Positions 12,801-22,500 of a stretch of DNA of 64,000 nt are shown one piece after another. Made by a program: the position numbers and the translations under genes. Under the pieces are notes generated by a model. It saw nothing but the letters and a program-made list of their open reading frames with translations, made no database searches and had not been told where the DNA came from. The stretch spans positions 1,689,749 to 1,753,748 of the forward strand of contig FN649734.1 of assembly GCA_000310025.1 (NCBI GenBank), read 5' to 3'. Source of the DNA: Ectocarpus siliculosus. Taxonomy: Eukaryota > Sar > Phaeophyceae > Ectocarpales > Ectocarpaceae. The first letter of the stretch is position 1. Each line of letters begins with the position of its first letter.

Positions 12801-15800
12801 TGGTGCAAAGCGGTTTCGGTTGGTCGCTCGCTTCCCCCCGGGCCATTCGCTGCCGCGGGTGAAAAACGTAGATTTTGTGCCGGATCGGGGGAATAGGTGG
12901 TTCCGTTTCGTCGCCCCCGCCGCTTCGCTTCCCCGGGCCCGTGCTGCCGGGGGTGAAAAACGCAGATTTGTGCCGGTTGGTCAACGTGCGAAGCACAGCC
13001 ACGTCTTGTTTTGTCTGGTCTTGGGCCCACCCAAGTTCACTATCGTTCTTTAGCGATGGCGGTGCGGCGCTGATTTGCGTTAGTTTTTGTGGTTGCGTGT
13101 GTTGACGGCCGGACCCTTGCCCCTTGCCCCCGCTACCAATGTTCAGACGCCGGCTATATCGAACTCCTTCGCTTTGGACGGGGTAGTAACGTTAGTCGAT
13201 GCCAAGAACATCCTTCCTCGGCTCCAAGAGGGGGAAGAGGAGGAGGAGGGAGGGAAGGGGGAGGAGGAGATTGACGAGGCTTTCCAGCAGATCATGTTCT
13301 CGGACAGGATTGTGGTGAACAAGGTACGTCAGCGTTGAATTCGGACTACTGTCATTGGCAGAAACCTAACGTGTGTGGGAGGGAGTTTTTTTTTTTTTTT
13401 TTGGAAATTGGCGTGATCTGCAAAGCTTTCGTCTGGACAGGACCGTTGTTTCGGGAGGAATGCAGCGGATGTGTGTGTGTGTGTGTGTGTGTGTGTTTTG
13501 CTCAATAGCATCTACGGCGCTAATCCGCTGACGCATGAAAAGACGTCAGTGCCAGCGGGTAAATCAAGATCCCTGGATGGAGACCAACAATCAAATATAA
13601 GTGTGAGAAATGTGCATTGCACTATATTGACGTGTGTGTGCGTGTGTGTGTGTTTTGCTCAATAGCATCTACGGCGCTACTCCGCTGACGAATGAAAAGA
13701 CGTCAGTGCCAGCGGGTAAATCAAGATCCCTGGATGGAGACCAACAATCAAATTGTATGTCTTCGAGAAATGTGCAATGCACTATATTGGCATCTGTGTG
13801 CGTGTGTGTGTTCGTGTTGTTTTTCTTCCTGTTTTTCCCGCAAAGCCCAGCGCTTCTACTGCTGCAGCAGCTGCTGCTGCTGCTACTTGCGGAGTCTTCC
13901 CTTCTCGATTGTGCCTCAGCTTTCTTGTTCGTTCGTCACAAAACGCCACTGCTGCTGCTGCGGGATCTGGCGTGATTTAGGTCGATCTGGTGCCGGCGTC
14001 GACGGCCGTGGAAGTGTTCCAGCGCATCCGGTCCATGAACGGCACAGCGGGGGTGGTGTCATGCAGCAGGGGGAAGCTCGATCCAAGAGAGCTCGAGGGG
14101 CTGGGAGCGTTCGACAGGCTCATGAGGCACGTGGTTTTGCTGTTGCGTGTGTGGCGGTGACGTGGCGGTTGCTGTTTGTCGTCCTGTTGTGGACTGTTGG
14201 CATCATCGTGGTTGTTGTTGTTGTTGTTGTTATTGTTGTCCTCGTGATGCGCTCTTGTTGTCCTGTACTGAATCCACGTGAAATGAAACAGTCAACAGGA
14301 GTACCAACGACCCCGCGTCGCAGCCTAATGCATCTATCATCCCCTTCCCCGCTCTAATGCTTTCCCCCCTCTCTTTTTCGTGTTGTCACAATCGTTTTTG
14401 GTCCGTTCACAGGGAGGCAGAAGAAGAGCCAGAGATGGACCTAGAGCCGCATTCCCACGACCATGCCCACTCGCACTCCCACGCACATGAGCACGACCAC
14501 AGCCACGGCGACTCCGCGTGCGGCGGCGAAGAGGGTGGCTGCTCCCTACAAGGTACGGTAGAGGTATTGCGCACCCGCAACACAAAAAGTACTCGAGACA
14601 AAAACATAAACACACCCCAACCAAATTTATGGTCGTTGGAATCCCTCGTATCGATGAGTCTTGGCGCGTGCGAACCCGGATAGAAACTGACCCCGTGTAT
14701 GCGCCACCTCGGCGGCTAGACTTTTCGAGTACCCAAGCATGTTGGATAAAGGATACGATCGGGGAAGTTGGGTTAGGGAATAGGGTCTGCGTACCCCCTC
14801 CCTGTTCCATTTCCTCACAAGATTCATTTCTCGCCCAGGGGGTCTGTGTCCATAACAGGTCTTGTAGGGTCTTCGGGAAGCGCTTGCCCGGGAGCCCTGT
14901 TTCTGACGCGAATCGTGTGTACATGGCGCCGTAGCCAAAACGTATAACGTAGTGTTGAGCGCATACGGGTACTTGTTGACGTGACCCGTTTGTGTTAGCG
15001 CCGACAAATTCGGTAGTCCATTGCTACCTAAGAAAGACTTCCGCGGCAAGGAAATTACAGCGAGGTCGTCGATGTTGATTTCGTGGTCGCCGTTGTTGCT
15101 GCTTTCGTCGTTGTCGTTGATGTTGCTTTTGTTGTTGTTTTTGTTGTCAATGCTGTTGTTGTTGTTGTTGTTGTTGTTGTTTTTGTTGTTGCTATTGTGC
15201 TTGTTTTTGTTGCTGCTGCTCTTTCTTCGGCCCGCTAATTTTGTGAACTCCACCCAACCTCTTCAGAACGAAGCCAATGCCCACAACCCAATCTTCCGCG
15301 TGCATACTGTATCACCCCTCAACAAGGAACGAGAAACACACCACGTTTCCCCGTTTTAAATGCTGTCAATCCCCGCATTTGTTTTTGGAAACTTCTTTTC
15401 AAGGGCCTCAACCATGCGCTCTTGATCACGATCACGGCGGCCCCGCGGATGGTACGTTGGACGGAGAGGTGTGCAACCTGGAGCACGATCACACGGGCCA
15501 TAGCCATGACACCCGCCACAGCAGCCAGGTGTGAACATGCAGCAGCAAGTGGAGATTGTATGCACACGCTCTGTTTTTCTTTTTCTTTTTACGAGTGATG
15601 CGGCGACCCAATTTCTTCTCTTCATCACTCACTCAGCCAAAAGACTGAGGAAATTTGTTTTTGGCATAATGCGTATATCTCCGACGTTCGGAACGCTTGT
15701 GGGGGGAGCGGATAAAGGTAACATACGCTTGCCGCGTTGCCAAAAGCCATGCCCTTCTCGACCTCTGCGACAGCCGCGCCGATACACATGCCTAGAGAAC

Positions 15801-17957
15801 CCCCATCTATTCCCCCACCGAGAATCATCCCACCCCAAAGAGCAACAAGAACTCCCGGTAGGCCCTACTCCTCAGCCTAACCAACCGCTTGCCCCCTTCC
15901 AAACCACTGCAAGATGTCGCCGTCGTTTTAATTGTGTGTTGTTGTTGTTTTTATAGTTGTTAATTGTTTTTTTATTTTTGTGATTGGTCTTGTTTGTTGT
16001 TGCCTGTCGTTGTTATTGTTGTTGTTGTTGCTGGGTTGTCTTCTGTTTTTGATTTTTGTGGCTGTTCTTGCTGTTGGTTGTTGTCTGTTGTTGTTTGTGG
16101 TTGTTGTTGTTGTTGTTGTGTCATGTCGTTGTCGTCGTCGTTCTACCATCCCGGGACCGAAAACAAAAAAGAACGCCTCCGTATCGATCGACTCAGGTGG
16201 GCACCTTTTCCTTGGTGAAGAAGTCGACAGAGGTACTGTCCCTCCCCTTCGCGCGCTGGGTGCGCTCGCTGGCGTTCCTCCCTCGCGAGAAGGGCGTTCT
16301 TTTTCGCTCGAAGGCTGTTCTCGCCGTGGCCGGGTCCGACAGGAAGCTCGTGTTTCACGCCGTGTCGGACGTCATGGAGACGTGAGTGTCGGGAAGAGTT
16401 TTGTTTTGTGTTTGTGTGGGTGACAGTTCATGTGTTGCTTCAATGGTTTTGGAGAGTGTCGAAGAGTTGTATGTTTTGTTTTTTGTGTGTGGTGTGTGTG
16501 GTGTGGCCCCCTGACGGTTTCATGAGCCGCTTGATGGTTTGGCGCGTGTAGCAGAGTTTTCTCTTGCCGAAGATTATATTATTTGTCTATTTTGAAGAAA
16601 TGTACAAACAGACACGGAAAGACTACCGTACGAGATATAACCAATGGTACTAAGTATTTTATTTTGTAATGCTTGCTAATGGTTTCATGTGTCCATGGAT
16701 GATCGGGTGTGGGGTGTCGTGTGGTTTTTCCGCGGATTCTTTTTTTTTTTTTTTGTCGTTTGAGCGAAGGAGAGCGGTTCGCGATGTGTTGCATGCCGTC
16801 GTTGAGGGCCAGGCGTTTAACGCTTGTGAACGACCGTCTCTGGGTATTGGGTGCTTATTGTCAGGGGTCCGAAGGAAAAGTTGACGCAGGACCTTGTCAG
16901 TACCAGGTGAAGAGGGCACGCTACTGGCCCACGCACGGCAGAGGGGGGGTCGCCCTTACACAAGTTGTGATACACGAAACCCCCTAGATGTTGCAGCATA
17001 TCCGCATCTACACGTGAGTATTCACACTAGCCCCCCTACTCGGTACGATACACGATCGACTTTGATTGATTTTTCTCATGTTATCGCGCAACATGGCCGT
17101 AATAGCCTGATATCCCAAACCTGGATTACCTATTGTTTCCTACCGCATGTTGGCCAATTCAGGCCCCGTCCCATTCGCCGAGCCCCCGCATCTCCATGAA
17201 ATCAACACCGCCGCTTTGGAGTAGTGCGACCTATGTCCTTGCTCACCACAGGTGCTGCTACAAGTGCCCCGAAGCCACCCGCACCAGCACCATGCAATGC
17301 TCCTCTTCTTGGCCAGACCTTCCACATGGTTGACACCCACAGACCAATCCCATTGGGTTGCCAGGGGAAGGAGGTGAATCGGGCTGATAGTGCTTTGCGT
17401 TGTTCCCACAAATGTGTTGTGGGAAGAACGGCACGTACTATCAGCCAGACCCACCGTCCCCTCCTGGTATTCCGATGGGATGGGGCCTGTGTGTGTGTCG
17501 GCGATTTGGGAGGCCCGGGCACGAGGCGAAGCACAGGTTGGCGCTGGTGTTTGTGGTTTCGGCGCACTTGCGACGCCTGTGGTGAGCAAGGACACACTGC
17601 AGCGACATGTTTTGGCACGCGCGCCTGCAATGCGAACGTTGCGACTTCTTCTGGAAAGGCTGTATGTGCTTATCGTCAGAGACGAGAGAAGGTTTGACCC
17701 ATAAAGGCCTTGTTAATATGTTAATATTGAATGATAAAGGGTATGTGCTCAGCAGCACTTCATTCATCCCGCATTCAACTGTCATGATGCATGCATGTGT
17801 CTTTGCTCCGCCTTGTTTTGTGCCGTTTGTTACCCTCTGAAGGAGGGAGGCGGGGAGGTGGAGCGATGGCGAGGACCGGGGGTGCCGCATCGTGTTCATC
17901 GGGAAGAGGCTAGACAGGGCGTTCCTGGAGGAGGGTTTCAATTCAACCGCGAGGTGA
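6817..17957 (+). CDS. CobW/COG0523 (ZNG1-like) GTPase metallochaperone
   Basis: Twelve exons: 6817-6984, 9314-9478, 10449-10568, 11126-11242, 11940-11996, 12489-12704, 13147-13323, 13981-14126, 14413-14552, 15404-15528, 16197-16381 and 17843-17957. Phases agree throughout. The start ATG lies in CCATGG, and the stop TGA is at 17955. The P-loop is [21 protein letters not shown], the CxCC metal motif in [17 protein letters not shown] and NK(VD) follow in the order usual for COG0523 GTPases. A histidine-rich stretch (exons 9-10, [20 protein letters not shown]) precedes a CobW_C domain ending [18 protein letters not shown]. Family members use GTP to deliver zinc or another metal to client enzymes; ZNG1 serves methionine aminopeptidase. 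An N-terminal extension of about 150 residues is unlike typical members and I cannot assign it. The length is about 525 residues. The intron between exons 8 and 9 could instead be spliced CAC|GT to GAG|GCA. Confidence 0.9.
7393..7410. repeat. 18-bp perfect palindrome
   Basis: ATGCAAATGCATTTGCAT reads identically on both strands and contains two octamer-like ATGCAAAT half-sites. It lies in CobW intron 1, about 185 bp before the long inverted repeat. A protein-binding role is possible, but chance is not excluded. Confidence 0.6.
7595..8246. repeat. Near-perfect long inverted repeat in CobW intron 1
   Basis: Left arm 7595-7802 and right arm 8037-8246 are reverse complements, with about four to five mismatches over roughly 205 bp. 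They flank a unique spacer of about 234 bp that contains a short CAG run. The two arms encode the same peptide end pointing inward ([13 protein letters not shown] ... [12 protein letters not shown], then stop). The minus-strand open frame extends outward beyond the right arm to about 8567. The structure could be a foldback or MITE-like element, or a recent inverted duplication of a gene fragment. No target-site duplication was recognised. Confidence 0.85.
8428..8730. repeat. Composite degenerate repeat in CobW intron 1
   Basis: The block 8428-8475 (TACC.ACGGTAGGATGCA ... ACACACCCCCTGGACCG) is matched in inverted orientation by 8600-8660. The block CCACGACGAAGAGGAT ... GAGACGGTTCC occurs twice in direct orientation (near 8490-8555 and 8656-8712). 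A related copy (CACCCCCTGGACCG ... CGTCTCGTCGAG) sits at about 5500-5575. It is a repeat family of unknown type. Confidence 0.5.
10015..10172 (+). repeat. Degenerate tandem duplication, CobW intron 2
   Basis: Two units of about 60-80 bp share AGAGGTAT.AACA, CCAGGCGGTAG.GCG and CGGTGCCC. They lie between CobW exons 2 and 3. Confidence 0.5.
11747..11905 (+). repeat. Degenerate triple tandem repeat, CobW intron 4
   Basis: About three units of roughly 55-65 bp share GGCTCGTGG or GACTCGTGG, CCCAACA and GCGTCATTTGAGAGCGGG or a variant of it. No coding potential is seen. Confidence 0.45.
12829..12982 (+). repeat. Direct duplication, CobW intron 6
   Basis: The block CGGGTGAAAAACGTAGATTTTG.GCCGG with its GC-rich lead occurs at about 12830-12885 and again at about 12930-12982. 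The copies differ by a few substitutions. Confidence 0.6.
13471..13800 (+). repeat. Tandem duplication of about 163 bp with GT microsatellite, CobW intron 7
   Basis: Two nearly identical units each start with a (GT)n run. Each continues TTTTGCTCAATAGCATCTAC, ACGTCAGTGCCAGCGGGTAA and ATCCCTGGATGGAGACCAAC. The second unit begins near 13633. Few differences suggest a recent duplication, and the GT tracts are a plausible slippage or recombination site. Confidence 0.85.
14733..14820 (+). repeat. Dispersed repeat copy in CobW intron 9 (related to 40208-40312)
   Basis: It shares CATGTTGGA.AAAG.ATA, GATCGGGGAAGTTGGGTTAGG, CAGGGTC.GCGT or its variant, and CCCCTCCCTGTTC.ATTTCCT with 40208-40312, in the same orientation. 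It contains a single TTAGGG-like unit and lies just after the first histidine-rich exon. Confidence 0.6.
17232..17640. mobile_element. Folded-back retroelement Gag zinc-knuckle fragment in the last CobW intron
   Basis: Bases 17232-17410 and 17411-17595 are diverged inverted copies that meet at a palindromic centre near 17400-17424 (TTCCCACAAATGTGTTGTGGGAA). The plus strand of the right side encodes a CCHC knuckle, [14 protein letters not shown], preceded by a damaged one. The left arm's minus strand encodes a similar CGEQGH. CCHC pairs of this sort belong to LTR-retrotransposon Gag proteins, and the Gag at 33615-35720 has two. Frames are broken and no Pol is nearby, so this is a rearranged relic. 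Confidence 0.6.
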
Positions 17958-18012
17958 AATCAATTGTGTGTAGTTTTATTGATACCTTGCCGTGTGGACA
18001 CGTACACATGGG

Positions 18013-18024
18013 AGAGAGAGAAAA

Positions 18025-18083
<59 letters not shown>

Positions 18084-18086
18084 GAC
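18013..18086 (+). repeat. (GA)n(GACA)n microsatellite
   Basis: A GA run changes to ten or so GACA units. It lies just past the CobW stop codon, in its 3' UTR or in an intron if CobW is spliced onward. Confidence 0.9.
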
Positions 18087-18423
18087 AGAGATCACTCGAA
18101 CCAGCTAAGACACACCACGACACAGTACGCGAGAGGCGCAAATCGGCGAAGCTCCGTACGTCACTCAAACCACCATAAACGAGGTGGTACAGAACAGGGT
18201 CATCCGTCTATGTGTCGGCAAGACTTTCGGCATTGAATGACAAGCAAGCACCCCCGCCTGCAACCGAAAAACCCATCGCAGGGCGGTCGCTCCTAAACGC
18301 GGCACCATTCGGTCGCCGTCGTCTCCGGCCGCTGTAGCAGCAGCGACACTCAGGGGTGGGGGGGAAGCCCCCCCCCCCTCCTCCTCTGATGATACCGCGA
18401 CCTCCGTTGCTACGGGAGAGAGC

Positions 18424-19522
18424 ATGCTCGAGAGTCTGGCGGCCAGAGTCACCGTCGGCTTCTTCTCGGCCATGCTGGGGTTGGGAACGGGCGAGGTGTT
18501 GAGGGTGGGGGAGACGTGTTCCGGCCTCCTCGCTGCGGTGGAGGGGGGGCACGCTACTGAGGTACGCGAGCGACATTTTTTTGTTTTTTTCGAAGAGGGT
18601 CGGTGTGTGTGTCGTTTTTTCTGTCCTGTGTAGAAATAGAGGGTGTGTGTGTATGTGAATGCGAGAGAGAGAGAGAGAGGGGGAAAAGAGAGATAGAGGA
18701 AAGAACGTCGTTTTTGATCTGACGTTTGGTCTGACGCTTGCGCAGATCAAGCGTACCAAAATGCATCTTGTGATTTCTTCGTCGCTTCTCTTGCTTCCGA
18801 AGCGTGACGTGTGCTTGCATTTTGCTTGTTGGTCTCTTGCACGGTAAATATCGTGTGTGCCGCCCCCCTGTTGTCCCTAGACAGGTGCATCCTCCGTACT
18901 CGGCATATTGAGAAATCATAGTCTTGTCCCGCTTCCGACCACAGTGTGCGGCCGGTCCTGTAGTACACATGCCCGGGACAGATTCTCTGAAGTTGTGGGC
19001 GTACTGTACTGTACCATTATAGTTCTTGCGGGTCATGTCTGAAGGTTTGTGTGACGCGTGCTGGCGTTGAACCGGGCAAACGTCATGTGAAGGCTGGCAT
19101 AGGTTCTCTGTTTAATCATTGAACCCGTTCCCATCGCCTGTGCCTTCAACAAGCCCTGATCCTTGTCTGTTAGTTAGGGGGCGTTTGTTCTAGGTGTTTT
19201 TGTACGTATCTCTGTCACTGAACCTTTGCGTTCGCATCGACTGCCTCCAACACGCCTTTATTCCTCGTCTATTGTGTGGCATTCGGGTTCTGCGTTTGTA
19301 TCGTTCGGGTTCTGCGTCTGTCTCCTCTCAGCACTACCGGGCGCTGCTGGCGGAAGAGGAGAAGGAGTGCTTGTCGGCACGGCCGGGCTTCCACCTGTCG
19401 TTGCGGCGTTCCTTGCCCAAGTTCTACCTACACCCCTTCGTCTCCACCGCCACCGCAAGAAGTTACGCCAAGGCTGCCGCAGGCAAGTACTGCATTAATC
19501 TCGAGTTAGTTATTCCGTCAAG

Positions 19523-19576
<54 letters not shown>

Positions 19577-22500
19577 GTAGGTAGATATTCATCTCGGCAC
19601 ACAACCCTTTCATGTGTTGTCTTGAAGGTGTGCGACCAAGCCTGCTGCAGGTATAGGCATGTGTCTCCGCGCCCTCCCCCTACATCCCGATTCTTGGATT
19701 TGAGCACTTTTGAGAACGTCGGTTTAGGGGTATGGTTAGCCCACGCGCTCTTGTTTTGTTTGGAACTGTGAAGCGATGCTCGCAATTTCTCGTCTTTTTT
19801 CATGGCCCGTTTTTTGTTTGTTTTTGCATGCGTTGCTGCTTCGGTAGCTGTCTCTCCGTCCTCTGCTCTTTGCTGTGCGGAAGGGACGTTTTTCGGTCGC
19901 TTTGCGGAAGGGACGTTGTGTAGGTGTTCAACATCTTCCTACATGGGCCAGCGAATCGCGAACGCGATCAAATCTAACGGCACCACGCACAAGGAGAGAA
20001 GTACGCCAAGGGCACACGCACATACAAGAGTCAGACCGCCACACCGTTATCTCCAGCTCGATGATCATATTATCCTTGCCGATGTTTTTTCGCGCAGCGG
20101 CCAAGCTCGAGATGAACTCATCCATGGGCCAGGGCAGGACCGGGATTTCGTTCAAGAACGCAGAGGAGGTGGAAGCAGCCGGCATCACGTGGCTCGAGGT
20201 GAGTAACGTCGTGTAAACATGTTCGCGACCAGGAGCTTTGCTTTCTCTTTGCGAGGCATATTCCACTCTGTTGGGAGTTGCAGTGTCACGGAAGTGTCTT
20301 TTTTTTTTTTTCTGGATTGGCTTGGCGACTTGGCCGGCGCTACTAACGCTGCGGGCGTTCCAGCGCGTCCGGCGGCGTTTCGGCTTTTTTCGCCGGTCTT
20401 TACCCACCGCAGATGCAGATGGTACCCCCACGCATAATAGCAACTTGGCAGTGGAGATGAGATGTATGACTTGCACCGGTAGCGACCCCGGTTTAGAACC
20501 CCTGTACACTTCGAACCAATACGGCCGCCGTCACAAGAGGGAGCTGTACTAAGAAATCCGGCCTCGCCCCAAAATTAGAGGTGCATGAGTGCGGTAGCGC
20601 TATGTGTGATGTGTGATGTGTGATGTGGATGTGGATGGCAACAGGGTGGCGATGGACTTGTCCCGCGCCAACGCGCGCGGGATTCCATTTTCGCCAGTGT
20701 CGTCCACCACGGCAACAGGAATTTGATGGGCACGAAACGCGATGTTGGTGGTGGTGGTGTTTCGACGAGACTGCTCGACCTCCCGCCGCCGTTCCTCCGC
20801 GTTTGAATATTCAAGTTTTAATTGGTTGTTTGTTTTCTCTCCAAACGCACGCCGTGTTGTTTTTCTCGCCTGAGCGGCCTTTCTCTCATACTTTAACCGC
20901 TCCTCTGTCCGTTCTTTTTTTGTCCTGGACATCTCTCTCTCACACAACTTGTTTCATCCCTCCCTTCGCCCTCACAGCCTTTTTGTTGGCCCTTCTTGTT
21001 TCACCTGACCCTCTCTCTCACAGTTTTTTTTTTTTTCCCTTTCACCTACCGTCTGTTTTCTCCTCTCGCGGTTTTCCCATCTCGTCCCACGGGTGTCCCA
21101 TCTCCTCAAGAGGTTTTCCGATACTTGCTTCCTTCCTTCCTTCCTTCCTTCCTTCCTTCCTTCCTTCCTTCCTTCCTTCCTTTCTTCCTTCCTTCCTTCC
21201 CTCCTTCTTTTCCTTCATGACTCGGCCATGGTGCACCCCCCCCCACCCCACGGTCTCAGGTGGAGCAGCTGGCGGACCCCCTGGCGAAGAATTTCGTGGT
21301 GGAGTTTTCCTGGCGGTCGGAGACTATGAGGACCTTCTTCGACTCCGGGAACTCGTCTACCAACTCGGCGATGGTCAAGATCGCGTATGAGGCAAGTACA
21401 AGATGGAGCACGAAGCAAGAGCGAGTGGGCATGAGTGATGGCCGCAGCCAGCGGCCCTTCCATGCTGCTGCTGGTGGTTGCCGTGTCTGCTTTGCCGTCT
21501 TGTGTATGAGGCATGCCGCCGCCGCCGCCGCCGCCGCCGCTGCTGCTGCTGTTGCTGCTTTGTGTTAATTCTTCTTGGAACCGATCAGGTCTAGGGCCTG
21601 AAATGCATCGTACGTGGCCGTTCTCCTGTTGATCACCGGCTGGAGCGTCCAGAACACACGTCGAATGCGTATGAATTGGACGTCAAACGATCCCCCCACA
21701 CAATCCGGAGAATAACCTAGCTTCTAGCCGCCCCTTCGCCGAAACGAAGATCATGATCGACCTTGACCTTTGTTAGTGGTATCTGTCTTTCGCCGGCCTA
21801 CGGCTGATGCCTTTTTCATTGGTCAACCGGTTGGCGCGGTCGATGCTAAACACACTTTCTCAGAAAGGAAAATGTGTTAGCATTCGCATTCAAGCTCGTT
21901 GCTGCGGATTTTTCTAGGCCCCTTCCAGCCCCTTTGACTTGCCCGCTGATGTCTATCTCCCCCTCTCTCGTCCCCCCTGTTTGCCACATTTCTATCTTTC
22001 GGCCGGTGGCCATGGTACCTACGTACACCTTGCCCGCCTTTTTAGGTGGACGACGAAGATGCCTTCGATGAGGAGATAGACACCCTCAAGTTCAGGCTGG
22101 TGCTACGGCCCGAGACCGTCCAGAACAACGAGGCGTCTGTCGACGCCGCGTCCCCTGCTGTCCGCGGGACAGCGGCGGCGGCGGCGGAAAATCCCGCCGC
22201 ATCTTCGAGTTCTGGTTCGGCCCTGCCGCTGCACCGGCTCATGATTCAAACCGTCGGGGGGCGATCTTGCAGTCAGGTGCGTTGGTGACTGCTGTTGTTG
22301 TCGTTGTCGTCGTTGTCGTCCTCTTCGTTGTTGTCGTTGCCTGTGTGTTGGTATTGTCCCATTCATTCTGGCGCCAGTGTGCACCCATCGGTAGATTTTT
22401 GGCGTGTTGGTATTGTCGCATTCATTCTGGCGCCAGTGTGCACCCATCGGTAGATTTTTGGCGTGTTAAGCCGGGGATCCGCACAGTATGGTAATACTCC

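Noticed and set aside
14126-14413. A third GC-AG intron in CobW
   Set aside because: A normal GT-AG choice (14130|14131 to 14418|14419) also keeps the frame, so the GC donor is not required.
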